This document shows positions 1 to 9,197 of a stretch of DNA of 40,721 nucleotides, one piece after another. This DNA is from Acidisphaera sp. S103 (lineage in GTDB: Bacteria; Pseudomonadota; Alphaproteobacteria; Acetobacterales; Acetobacteraceae): positions 1 to 40,721 of the forward strand of contig NZ_LMUJ01000013.1 in NCBI RefSeq assembly GCF_009765975.1, written 5' to 3'. Position 1 is the stretch's first letter. Each line of letters begins with the position of its first letter. The notes under the pieces were generated by a model. The model was given only the letters and a program-made list of their open reading frames with translations, ran no database searches and was not told where the DNA came from. A program made the position numbers and the translations under genes.

Positions 1-78
1 AGGGCGTGCCCGGACAGGGTGTCCTGATATGAGACAGTCTGATACCGTATCATATCAAGAAACGTGCCAGACAACCGT

Positions 79-137
79 GGGCGTGTCCCGGCCATCTTCG
101 CACCGACGGATGAAGCGCGGATGGCCGGGACACGCCC
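79..137. repeat. Inverted repeat, 18-bp arms
   Basis: Bases 79-96 are the exact reverse complement of 120-137, separated by 23 bases, so the stretch can form a stable GC-rich hairpin. The right arm is the start of a repeat unit found again at 520-547 and, inverted, at 40670-40697. Bases 1-193 hold no gene that I can see. Confidence 0.75.
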
Positions 138-147
138 GGCTATGACG
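120..147 (+). repeat. Dispersed GC-rich palindromic repeat, copy 1
   Basis: This 28-base unit begins GATGGCCGGGACACGC and ends TATGACG. It differs from the copy at 520-547 by one base (T for C). The unit is itself an imperfect palindrome. Two direct copies lie on either side of the GIY-YIG gene, 400 bases apart. Confidence 0.7.
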
Positions 148-193
148 GGGAGAGGATGCCGGCCATGACGGATACGCTCGCGCCGACCCGCCA

Positions 194-487
194 TCACAGC
201 ATCTGTCCGTAGAGGTCGTTCCACTCAGGATTATCCTTCGTGATCAGGTTGATCTTCCATTGCCTGGGCCAACGCTTGATGTTTGTCTCGCGCTGGATCG
301 CGGATTGGATGCTGTCGTGGTGTTCGAAGTAGACCAGTCGTTTCAGGTAGTACCTCCGGGTGAATCCATCGCTTGCGCCGTTTCGATGTTCCCAGATCCG
401 TCGCATCAGATCATTCGTCACGCCGACGTAGAGAGTGCCATTCGGGCGGTTGGTCAGAAGGTAGATCCAGCCGCCCTTGTCTTGCAT
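194..487 (-). CDS. GIY-YIG nuclease superfamily protein
   Basis: A single-domain GIY-YIG protein of about 97 residues, the usual length of stand-alone members of this superfamily. The W-I-Y triplet near residue 9 and Y-V-G near residue 21 fit the GIY and YIG signatures, followed by an arginine-containing helix (DLMRRIWEH) and a later glutamate (RETNIKRW) in the expected catalytic order. Family members are structure-specific or repair-related endonucleases, but the role of solitary ones is mostly unknown. A GTG at 490 lies directly before the ATG at 487; I prefer the ATG. The gene follows pdhC on the same strand after a gap holding a repeat copy. Direct copies of the same repeat flank it on both sides, which suggests it may have arrived or moved as a unit. 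Confidence 0.8.
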   Translation of the reverse strand: MQDKGGWIYLLTNRPNGTLYVGVTNDLMRRIWEHRNGASDGFTRRYYLKRLVYFEHHDSIQSAIQRETNIKRWPRQWKINLITKDNPEWNDLYGQML

Positions 488-519
488 CACACCGCCTTTG
501 GATGGTCCGTCGGTGCGTG

Positions 520-547
520 GATGGCCGGGACACGCCCGGCCATGACG
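520..547 (+). repeat. Dispersed GC-rich palindromic repeat, copy 2
   Basis: Same 28-base unit as at 120-147 with a single difference, followed by ATAGAGG. It sits between the pdhC stop and the GIY-YIG gene. Confidence 0.7.
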
Positions 548-560
548 ATAGAGGGTGCTC

Positions 561-1871
561 CTACAGCAGCAAGCTCAGCGGGTCCTCCACCACCTGTTTG
601 AACGTCCGCATCCAGGTCGCCCCCAGGACGCCATCGGCGACGCGGTGATCCACCGACAGGGTGCACGTCATCACTGTCGCGACCGCCAGTTCGCCGGCGG
701 CGTTGACGACCGGGCGTTTCTGACCGGCTGCCACGGCCAGGATGGCCGACTGCGGCGGGTTGATGATCGCGGTGAACGCCGACACGCCGAACATCCCCAT
801 GTTGGAGATCGAGAACCCGCCGCCCTGGAATTCCTCCGGTTTCAACTTCCCCGCTCGGGCGCGGCCGGCGAGGTCCTTCATCTCCCGGCTGATCGTCGCC
901 AGCCCCTTATGATCGGCGTGCCGGATGATCGGCGTGATCAGTCCGTCCGGGATGGACACGGCGACGCTGATATCAACGTCCTCGTAGAGCGCCATCGCGT
1001 CCTCGGTCCAACTGGCGTTGACGCCCGGGACCTTTCGCAACGTCGTCGCCGCGGCCTTGATCACCATGTCGTTGATGGTCACCAGATACGCACCGGGCGA
1101 GTCCTTCGGCGGCGACTTGGCGTTCAACTGCGCGAGCAGAGCGATCATCGCGTCGATCTGGATGTCCATCGACACGTAGAACTGCGGGATGGTCTGCCGA
1201 GCCTCGGTCAGCCGGCGGGCGATGACCTTCCGCATCGATGTGTGGGGGACCAGCTTGTGCGGGGCGGTGATGGCCGCTGCCGGGGCCTTCGCAGCAGGGG
1301 TCGGTGCGGGCGCCTGGACCGGTGCTGGAGCTGCCGCGGCCGACCCACCTTTCTGCGCCGCCTCGATATCGGCGCGAACGATCCGGCCATTGGGGCCGCT
1401 ACCGGTCAGCGCAGACAGATCGATGCCGACCTGGGCTGCCATGCGGCGAGCAAGCGGCGACGCGAAAATCCGATCTCCCCCCGCATGCCCGTTGGCGGCC
1501 TTCGCCGCGGGTGCGGGCGCCGGTGGTGGCGCGACCGGCTTCACCGCCTCCGGCTTTGGGGCTTCGGGCTTCGCCGGTTCCGGCGCGGCAGCCGACTTGG
1601 GGGCAAGTGCCGCGTCCGGTACCGCCTCGCCAGCATCCACCAGGATAGCGATCGGGGCGTTCACCTTCACGTTCTCGGTGCCGTCGCCGATCAGGATCTT
1701 GCCCAGCACGCCCTCGTCGACCGCCTCGACCTCCATGGTGGCCTTGTCGGTCTCAATCTCGGCGATGACGTCGCCGGCCTTGATGGTTTCGCCTTCCTTC
1801 TTCAGCCAGCGGGCGAGTGTACCCTCGGTCATGGTCGGGCTCAGCGCCGGCATCAGGATGTTGGTTGCCAT
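561..1871 (-). CDS. pdhC: Pyruvate dehydrogenase E2, dihydrolipoamide acetyltransferase
   Basis: E2 core of the pyruvate dehydrogenase complex; it transfers the acetyl group from E1 to CoA through a swinging lipoyl arm. The 436 residues show one N-terminal lipoyl domain with the lipoylated lysine in [11 protein letters not shown] (about K43), an Ala/Pro-rich linker, an E1/E3-binding domain ([10 protein letters not shown]...GRIVRADI), a second flexible linker and the catalytic domain ending with DHRVADG (about 408-414), the active-site His/Asp motif. I chose the ATG at 1871 because the lipoyl fold begins there and a GGGGGA ribosome site precedes it; the open frame extends 16 codons further upstream without family similarity. 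It is the last gene of pdhA-pdhB-pdhC, 14 bases after pdhB. No lpd (E3) gene follows in this window. Confidence 0.97.
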   Translation of the reverse strand: MATNILMPALSPTMTEGTLARWLKKEGETIKAGDVIAEIETDKATMEVEAVDEGVLGKILIGDGTENVKVNAPIAILVDAGEAVPDAALAPKSAAAPEPAKPEAPKPEAVKPVAPPPAPAPAAKAANGHAGGDRIFASPLARRMAAQVGIDLSALTGSGPNGRIVRADIEAAQKGGSAAAAPAPVQAPAPTPAAKAPAAAITAPHKLVPHTSMRKVIARRLTEARQTIPQFYVSMDIQIDAMIALLAQLNAKSPPKDSPGAYLVTINDMVIKAAATTLRKVPGVNASWTEDAMALYEDVDISVAVSIPDGLITPIIRHADHKGLATISREMKDLAGRARAGKLKPEEFQGGGFSISNMGMFGVSAFTAIINPPQSAILAVAAGQKRPVVNAAGELAVATVMTCTLSVDHRVADGVLGATWMRTFKQVVEDPLSLLL

Positions 1872-1885
1872 GGTCGGATCCCCCG

Positions 1886-3238
<1,353 letters not shown>

Positions 3239-3241
3239 GGC

Positions 3242-4252
3242 TTAGCCCTCCACCAGCACGTCGGTGAAGAGTTCGGACAACTCGGGCTCCGGGCTGCTTT
3301 GGGCGTAATCGGCGGCGTCCTGGACGATGGACTTGATCTCGTCATCGATGGATTTGAAGGTCTTTTCCTCCACATCCAGCTCCTCCAGCCGGTGACGCGC
3401 GTTCTCGATGCAGTCGTGCTGCGTGCGCATCATCTGCACTTCCTCCCGCGTGCGGTATTTCGCCGGGTCGGACATGGAGTGCCCACGATACCGGTAAGTC
3501 TTCACCTCCAACAAATACGGCCCCTTACCCGCTCGGCAATGCGCCACGGCGATATCGGCGGCTTCCTTCACCGCCAGCACGTCCATACCATCGACCTGCG
3601 CCCCGGCGATGCCCCAGGGCGCGCCGTTCTTCGACAGATCGTGGCTGGCCGAGGCCCGCTCCACCGAGGTGCCCATGCCGTACTTATTGTTCTCGATGAC
3701 GAAGACGGTGGGCAGCTTCATCAGCGCGGCAATGTTGAAGCTCTCGAACACCTGGCCCTGGTTGGACGCACCCTCACCGAAATAGGTCAGCGCGACGCGG
3801 TCGTTACCGCGATACCAGTTGCTGAACGCCAGCCCGTTGCCCAGGCTGACCTGGGCACCGACGATGCCATGCCCGCCGAAGAAGTTCTTCTCCTTGCTGA
3901 ACATGTGCATGGACCCGCCCTTGCCGTGCGAGTAACCGCCCGACCGGCCGGTCAGCTCCGCCATCACGCCGCGGGCCTCCATGCCGGTGGCGAGCATATG
4001 GCCGTGATCGCGGTATGACGTGATGACCTCATCGCCGTCGCTGATCGCCAACTGCATGCCGACGACGACGGCTTCCTGGCCGATATACAGGTGGCAGAAC
4101 CCGCCGATCAGACCCATGCCGTAGAGTTGCCCGGCCTTCTCCTCGAACCGCCGGATCAGCAGCATGGTGCGGTAGGCTTTCAGCAGCGTCTGCTGATCGA
4201 CCGCCTTGTCCTTGGTCTTACCGCGCTTCCGCGCCTCGGCTGCCTGCGCCAT
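3242..4252 (-). CDS. pdhA: Pyruvate dehydrogenase E1 alpha
   Basis: Thiamine diphosphate-dependent alpha subunit of pyruvate dehydrogenase E1, which decarboxylates pyruvate and reductively acetylates lipoyl groups. The 336 residues match the usual length. GFCHLYIGQEA (about 51-61), the RDHGH segment (81-85), and the ThDP/magnesium motif from about residue 159 to the Asn pair at 188-189 are present. The motif reads GEGASNQGQ where many homologues have GDG; glutamate is a conservative change at this metal-ligand position. First gene of the pdh operon; about 310 bases of non-coding DNA lie upstream and hold a 21-base palindrome (4368-4388). Confidence 0.97.
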   Translation of the reverse strand: MAQAAEARKRGKTKDKAVDQQTLLKAYRTMLLIRRFEEKAGQLYGMGLIGGFCHLYIGQEAVVVGMQLAISDGDEVITSYRDHGHMLATGMEARGVMAELTGRSGGYSHGKGGSMHMFSKEKNFFGGHGIVGAQVSLGNGLAFSNWYRGNDRVALTYFGEGASNQGQVFESFNIAALMKLPTVFVIENNKYGMGTSVERASASHDLSKNGAPWGIAGAQVDGMDVLAVKEAADIAVAHCRAGKGPYLLEVKTYRYRGHSMSDPAKYRTREEVQMMRTQHDCIENARHRLEELDVEEKTFKSIDDEIKSIVQDAADYAQSSPEPELSELFTDVLVEG

Positions 4253-4367
4253 GGTGACGTCTCCCGCTTCGGTTGCCAGTCCGGTTCATGGCTGACTAGC
4301 GGTATATCGGCAGGTTCGACAAGGATGCCAGGGCGGAAAAGATAGATGGTGCAACGCAATAGGTACC

Positions 4368-4388
4368 GTTAACCAGATTGTGGTTAAC
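4368..4388. promoter_or_regulatory. Perfect palindrome upstream of pdhA, possible operator
   Basis: GTTAACC, seven spacer bases, then GGTTAAC: two perfect 7-base arms 116-136 bases before the pdhA start. The symmetry and size fit a dimeric helix-turn-helix regulator site. The rest of the 313-base gap 4253-4565 shows no gene; I could not fix a convincing -10/-35 pair. The regulator is unknown. Confidence 0.4.
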
Positions 4389-4565
4389 TGCTTGTGGTGC
4401 CGGTATTCAAGCCGTGATCCCTGTGATTGGCGTTACGTGTGGTGGCGCCTGGACGAAATATTCTTTCGTCGTCTCGGGGTTATTCGCAGAGACGTTGCCC
4501 ATTTCCGGCGCAGGTGCCCGGCGACGACGGCAGCGGAACGGCCGACCTAGGCAACTGTCAGGCCC

Positions 4566-5132
4566 TTATGGCCGCCCTAACTGGATCGCGGCGGCCAACT
4601 GGTCCAGCACCTTCCCCAGCAACGCCACCACATCCGCATCGTTCGCGACCGGTCCGGTGGCGGTGAAATGGCCGCGGTCGCGGCGTGTCGGGATCTTGGG
4701 ATCACGCGGCACGATCACCCAGTCGGCGTCCAGCGTGGCGGTGCCGGCGGCGGTCACGTCCAGCCGGCCGATGTTGACCTGGATGCGGTCGGTCGGGGTG
4801 TCGGCCAGCGGACGGTCGGTCACCAGTGCGTCCGGGCGGCGTTCGGCCAGGCGCTGGGTCAGCCGGTCGGTGATCCCCAGCGACATCCGGCTGGCCCACC
4901 GGCCCTTGGTGCTGCGGCGCAGCGTGCTGCCGTCACGAACGACAAGGTCCTCGGTATCGAGTTCATCGGGCATCGTCACCCGGGCAACGGTGATGACCAT
5001 GGGGTGGGAACCAAGCGGGGCGGCCTCCGGGGCGGCGGGTGACGTGCCCAGCGTGTAAAGGCTCAGTGGTGGCGAGGCGCACGAAGCCAGCAGCAGGGCC
5101 GCCACCCACGGAAGAAACGATATTCGTTTCAT
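4566..5132 (-). CDS. ABC transport auxiliary lipoprotein of the Mla/MCE operon
   Basis: A 188-residue lipoprotein. The N-terminus MKRISFLPWVAALLLASC has a positive start, hydrophobic core and lipobox LASC with Cys18 as the lipidated residue. The body (SLYTLGTSP, then a domain with the sequence VRDGSTLRRSTKGRWA) resembles the ABC-type transport auxiliary lipoprotein family (PqiC/DUF330-like), whose members work with MCE proteins in lipid transport across the periplasm. It is the last of four genes; its ATG overlaps the stop of the MCE gene by 4 bases, so translation is coupled. An outer-membrane anchored partner for the MlaD-like subunit is the likely role. Confidence 0.85.
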   Translation of the reverse strand: MKRISFLPWVAALLLASCASPPLSLYTLGTSPAAPEAAPLGSHPMVITVARVTMPDELDTEDLVVRDGSTLRRSTKGRWASRMSLGITDRLTQRLAERRPDALVTDRPLADTPTDRIQVNIGRLDVTAAGTATLDADWVIVPRDPKIPTRRDRGHFTATGPVANDADVVALLGKVLDQLAAAIQLGRP

Positions 5133-6094
5133 GGTTTGCGTCCGGTCAGCAAAAGTTGCGGGTTATGCTCGACGTCGTTGGCGAAGCCGCGCAAGGACGC
5201 GGCGGCGGCGGCAAGGTCGCGCAGCGTGGCGTCGACATTCGCTCGGTCGGCAGCGCGATCGGACGTTATGCTCTTCAGGTCGCCGAGCAGCCCGTGCATT
5301 TGCGTGATGGACTGGTTGGTGGTCATCAGCAGGGTATGCAGTTCGGCGCCGCGCTGGGTCAGCTGCTGGCTGCCGGTGTCGGCGACCTGAGTGATGGCGG
5401 CCAGGGTGGTGTCCAGGCGGGATTGCAGCGTCTTGATCGCCTGGTTGACGGTGTCGACGGTCTGTCCGGATTTGTCCAGCGTGGTCTTCAGGCTGTCGAT
5501 CACCGGCGGCAGATTGGTGTTCAGTTTCTCCGTCACCCCGCGCAGGCTTCTCAGGGTCGCGGTGGTGTCGTCCGCCAGTTGCCGCAGGGGAAGCTGGCTG
5601 AGCTGTTCCGTCGCCCTCTGGAACGTCGACTGCCTGGTGGGGATTTCCGGCAGTTTGGTGACGTCCTCGTGCAGGATCGGCGGGGAGGTGGGGTCGAAAT
5701 CGAGGTCGATCTCCGACTGGCCGGTGACGAAGCTCTGCACGTTCAATTCGGCGCGCAGGCCGTGGGCGACGAGGTCCGGCAGGTCGATGGTGTCGCCGCC
5801 GCGCTTGCCCAGGATGGCGTGGCCGGGATCGATGGTGACCGTTACGGGGATATAGGCGATTCTGGTTTTCGTATCGTATTGAATGCCGATGCCGTCCACC
5901 GCGCCGACGCGGACGCCGCGGAACGTTACGGGTGCGCCGACCGACAGCCCGGCGATCGAATTCTGGAAGATGACGGCCGCTCGGATGCTGGGGTTGAACA
6001 GGTTGAACTTGCCGAACATGACGATGGCGGCCAGGCCCAGCACGAGGCCGCCCAGGACGAAGGCGCCGACGGCGGTTTGTCTGTTGGCGTTCAT
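5129..6094 (-). CDS. mlaD: MlaD-family (MCE) lipid-binding protein
   Basis: Periplasmic, membrane-anchored substrate-binding subunit of a phospholipid ABC transporter. Residues about 9-28 form one transmembrane anchor (VGAFVLGGLVLGLAAIVMFG), followed by the MCE domain (SIAGLSVGAPVTFRGVRVGAV, about 45-65, to about 120), then a long predicted helical tail (to 321) with few prolines, which is longer than in E. coli MlaD and more like PqiB/LetB-type or rhizobial MCE proteins. Overlaps the ATPase gene upstream and the lipoprotein gene downstream by 4 bases each. The symbol reflects family membership; orthology to E. coli mlaD is not implied. Confidence 0.9.
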   Translation of the reverse strand: MNANRQTAVGAFVLGGLVLGLAAIVMFGKFNLFNPSIRAAVIFQNSIAGLSVGAPVTFRGVRVGAVDGIGIQYDTKTRIAYIPVTVTIDPGHAILGKRGGDTIDLPDLVAHGLRAELNVQSFVTGQSEIDLDFDPTSPPILHEDVTKLPEIPTRQSTFQRATEQLSQLPLRQLADDTTATLRSLRGVTEKLNTNLPPVIDSLKTTLDKSGQTVDTVNQAIKTLQSRLDTTLAAITQVADTGSQQLTQRGAELHTLLMTTNQSITQMHGLLGDLKSITSDRAADRANVDATLRDLAAAAASLRGFANDVEHNPQLLLTGRKP

Positions 6095-6876
6095 GACGGG
6101 GGGTGTTTCCCATCGGTCAGGGCTTCGGGACGCTCGCGCCGCATGAATGCCTCAACTTGCGGGATGGGGGAAGTATCACGCAACGACGCGGGGCTGCCAT
6201 GGGCGATCGCGGTTTTCGTTTCGGCGTCGAGAAAGACTCCGTCATCGGCGATGGCGAACAGGCTGGGCAGTTCGTGGCTGACGATGACGATGGTGGCACC
6301 CAGCCCGTCGCGCAAATTCAGGATCAGATCGTCGAGCCGGCTGGACGTGATCGGATCCAGCCCGGCCGACGGCTCATCGAAGAACAGCACGTCCGGGTCC
6401 ATGGCGAGCGCCCGCGCCAGCCCAGCCCGCTTGCGCATGCCGCCACTCAGTTCGGACGGCAACTGATCCAGCGCGTGTTCCATCCCCACCAGGCTGAGTT
6501 TCAGGCGCACCATGCGGGCGATGGCGGCGTCGTTCAGGCGGGTGAACATGCGCAGCGGCAGGGCGACGTTTTCGCCGACGGTCAGGGCACTCCACAGCGC
6601 GCCGCTCTGGAACAGGACGCCGAAGCGGCGGCCGATTTCGGTGCGGCGGGATTCGGGGGCGGCCCAGTAGTCCTCCTGTTCCACCCGGATGCTGCCGGCG
6701 GTGGGGCGCAGCAGGCCGACCATGGCTTTCAGCACCGTGCTTTTGCCGCAGCCGCTGCCGCCCATCACGGCGAAGATGCTGCCGCGGCGGACGTCGAACG
6801 ACAGGTCGTGCTGGATGACCTTGGGGCCGAAGGCGAGGGTGACGCCACGCGCGGACAGCAAGGGCGTGTCGGTCAT
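6091..6876 (-). CDS. mlaF: MlaF-family ABC transporter ATP-binding protein
   Basis: Cytoplasmic ATPase (261 residues) that powers the MlaE-type permease. Walker A GGSGCGKST (39-47), Q-loop LFQSGALWSALT, signature LSGGMRKR, Walker B VLFFDEPSAGLDP and the switch histidine in IVSHEL are all intact. The phrase GALWSALTVGENVALPL is typical of the MlaF/Ttg2A family. The open frame runs far upstream, but only the ATG at 6876 gives the family N-terminus, and it overlaps the permease stop in the four-base ATGA pattern used throughout this operon. Confidence 0.94.
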   Translation of the reverse strand: MTDTPLLSARGVTLAFGPKVIQHDLSFDVRRGSIFAVMGGSGCGKSTVLKAMVGLLRPTAGSIRVEQEDYWAAPESRRTEIGRRFGVLFQSGALWSALTVGENVALPLRMFTRLNDAAIARMVRLKLSLVGMEHALDQLPSELSGGMRKRAGLARALAMDPDVLFFDEPSAGLDPITSSRLDDLILNLRDGLGATIVIVSHELPSLFAIADDGVFLDAETKTAIAHGSPASLRDTSPIPQVEAFMRRERPEALTDGKHPPS

Positions 6877-8069
6877 AGCCCCACCACATTGGCGAGAACG
6901 GCGAAGATCGCGTCCAGGGCGATGACCCCGACGATGCCGGTGACGACGGCGTTGGTCGCCGCGGTGCCGACGTCCGCGGCGCTGCGGCCTGCCTTCAGGC
7001 CGATGCGGCAACTGGTGACCCCGATCAGGATGGCGAAGGCGATACTTTTGACGAAGCCGAAGATGAACTGGCTGAAGGCGACGGCGTTCAGCGTCTCGTT
7101 CAAATAACCGGGACCGGTGACGCTCAGCATGGCGAGGGCGACGACAAAGCCGCCGAACATGCCGACGAGGCAGCCGTACAGGTAAAGGAACGGCATCGTG
7201 AACACCAGCGCCAGGATCGACGGCAGCACGATGTAATCGGCCACCGGGATGCCGATGACCTGCAGAGCGTCGATTTCCTCGTTGCCCTGCATGGTGGCGA
7301 TGCGCGCGGCATAGGCGCCGCCGGTGCGGCCGGCCATGATGATTGCGGTCATGACGGCGGCCATTTCCCGCACCAAGGCTAGGCCGACAAGGTCGGCGAC
7401 ATAGATGTCGGCGGCGAATTTGCGCAGTTGCACGGCACCGACGAAGGCCAGGATGGCGCCCACCAGAAAATTGACGGTGCTGACGATCACCAGCGCGGAC
7501 GGTCCGGCATCGCCGATATTCGCCAGCAGGTCCACGCCACGCATGCGCGCCCGGCCGGCCAGGGCGCGGGTGCCCCCGGTGGCGGCGGCGCCTAGCAGGG
7601 TGGTCAGGATGCCCAGTTCGGTGAGCAAACCAATGGTTTCGCCACCCAGCCAGGTCAGCGGGCGGAACCGGCGGCGCGGCGGCGCCACGCGGCCGGTGGC
7701 ACTGTCGGGCAGCAGGCCGAGCAGCTTCTGGGCGGAGGCGGGCAGGGGGCTGGTGTCGATCGGGATGCCGGCGCTGGCCGCGGCGCGCTTGGCGTCCCAA
7801 AGGAACTCGATCAGCCCGCTGTCCCAGCGCGTGACGCCGGCGACGTCCAAGGTCAGGGTGTGGGCTGCCGCAATCGTGTCGGGGGTGAATTCGGGAATGC
7901 GGCCGGATTGCGCGATCCAGTCGCCTGTCAGCGTCAGGACGTCTCGGCCGTTCGCCTGGCGAAGCTGCCAGGTTGGGGGCGGTTCTGCTTGGGGCGAGGG
8001 CTTCAAATGGCGGTCTTCAGGTCCAGAAACGGGTTTGTTGTTGTTCGCATGCGTGGGGGACACCGGCAA
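6873..8069 (-). CDS. mlaE: MlaE-family permease with N-terminal STAS domain
   Basis: Inner-membrane permease of the lipid transporter (398 residues). Residues about 33-122 look like a STAS domain (LTLDVAGVTRWDSGLIEFLWDAKRAA), which corresponds to the separate MlaB protein of E. coli; residues about 138-398 are the MlaE domain with five or six membrane segments and the family motif region EMAAVMTAIIMAGRTGGAYAARIATMQGNEEIDAL. The fusion explains why no separate mlaB is present. First gene of the operon. The start is uncertain: the longest frame begins at a TTG with no clear ribosome site and a GTG lies two codons further in. Divergent from the sugar-binding protein gene; both promoters must lie in the short gap 8070-8191. 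Confidence 0.92.
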   Translation of the reverse strand: MPVSPTHANNNKPVSGPEDRHLKPSPQAEPPPTWQLRQANGRDVLTLTGDWIAQSGRIPEFTPDTIAAAHTLTLDVAGVTRWDSGLIEFLWDAKRAAASAGIPIDTSPLPASAQKLLGLLPDSATGRVAPPRRRFRPLTWLGGETIGLLTELGILTTLLGAAATGGTRALAGRARMRGVDLLANIGDAGPSALVIVSTVNFLVGAILAFVGAVQLRKFAADIYVADLVGLALVREMAAVMTAIIMAGRTGGAYAARIATMQGNEEIDALQVIGIPVADYIVLPSILALVFTMPFLYLYGCLVGMFGGFVVALAMLSVTGPGYLNETLNAVAFSQFIFGFVKSIAFAILIGVTSCRIGLKAGRSAADVGTAATNAVVTGIVGVIALDAIFAVLANVVGL

Positions 8070-8191
8070 GGTGCGTTGTGCAAGAGGGCCTGCTGGCTCG
8101 CGCCGGTGTGTGCGGATACCCCTCCCAAGATGGTTGCCCGGTCGTACACGGTCGCGTTAACGTCGACCCAACGAAACGGGGAGGACTGCCA

Positions 8192-9190
8192 ATGGCCAAC
8201 CGCAGGGGCATCTTGCAAGGCGCCGGCGTCGCACTGGCTGCGTTCGGGCTTGATCCGGCGCTGGCGCAGGAGGTGGGCAAGGTCGCCGGCCGGTCCGGCA
8301 AGCCGCTGAAGGCCGCATTCTCCAACGCCGGCCTGCAGGCGACCTGGTGCGCACAGGGCAAGCAGGCGGCCGAATACTGGGGAAAACTGTTCAACGTGGA
8401 GGTGACCTGGTTCGACGGTGAACTGGCCGCACAGAAGCAGCGGGCCGCGATCGACAACCTGGCCTCGCAGAAATGGGACTTCGTCGCGATCCAGGCCTTC
8501 GGCATCGGCACCCTGACCGCCCCGGTCAACAAGCTGATTGACGCCGGCACGCCGGTGATTGACATGGATACGCTGATCGCACCGCTCGACACGATCAACA
8601 TCCACAGTTTTCTCGCCCCCGACAACGAATTCATGGGCTCCTCGGTCACCCAGGCACTTGTCGACGCCATCGACGGTGAGGGCACGATGATCATGACCCA
8701 GGGCGCGCTTGGTCACACCGGGGCGCAGGGCAGGGCGCGCGGCTTTCAATCGGTGGTTAAGAAATATCCCAAGATCCAGGTGTTGGACACGCAGCCCGCC
8801 GATTGGGACGTCACCAAGGTCGCTCGTATTTGGGAGACGTTGCTGACCAAGTATCCCAAGATCAGTGCCGCCTACTTCCACAACGACGACATGGCGCTCG
8901 CTGCCTACAACGTGATGAAGGCGCACAACCGCACCGAGATCAAGATCGGCGGCTGCGACGCAATGCCGCCCGCGCTGGCCGCGGTCAGCGACGGGCGCAT
9001 GCTGGCGACCGTCCGCAACCCGTCCTGCCGGATCCACGGCGGCGCCATCGTGGCGGGTGTCGCGGCCGTCGTCACCGGCGAGAAGACCGGACAAGGCGGC
9101 ATCCCCAAGAACATCATCGTCGATGGGCCGGTCGTTACCAAAGCCAACGCACCAGGCATGATGTGGATGGAGGAACACTTCCTGATCTGA
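8192..9190 (+). CDS. Sugar ABC transporter substrate-binding protein (CUT2 type)
   Basis: Periplasmic binding protein of 332 residues. The N-terminus MANRRGILQGAGVALAAFG...ALAQ is a signal peptide with an RR pair, possibly Tat-dependent although the consensus is imperfect. The body has the periplasmic-binding-protein fold of the ribose/xylose class (AAFSNAGLQATWCAQGKQAAEYWG, then WDFVAIQAFG, GTPVIDMDT, TGAQGRARGFQSVVKKYP, AYFHNDDMALAAYN). I chose the ATG at 8192 because GGGGAGGA precedes it at 8178-8185; the frame is open further upstream. It is the first gene of a three-gene transporter operon, with the ATPase GTG start 7 bases after its stop. The substrate cannot be read from sequence. Confidence 0.93.
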   Translation: MANRRGILQGAGVALAAFGLDPALAQEVGKVAGRSGKPLKAAFSNAGLQATWCAQGKQAAEYWGKLFNVEVTWFDGELAAQKQRAAIDNLASQKWDFVAIQAFGIGTLTAPVNKLIDAGTPVIDMDTLIAPLDTINIHSFLAPDNEFMGSSVTQALVDAIDGEGTMIMTQGALGHTGAQGRARGFQSVVKKYPKIQVLDTQPADWDVTKVARIWETLLTKYPKISAAYFHNDDMALAAYNVMKAHNRTEIKIGGCDAMPPALAAVSDGRMLATVRNPSCRIHGGAIVAGVAAVVTGEKTGQGGIPKNIIVDGPVVTKANAPGMMWMEEHFLI

Positions 9191-9197
9191 TCCGCCC

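Noticed and set aside
3683..3784. GEG instead of GDG in the pdhA thiamine diphosphate motif as a sign of inactivity
   Set aside because: Glutamate can also bind the metal, the rest of the motif is intact and the gene sits in a complete operon, so I treat it as a conservative variant.
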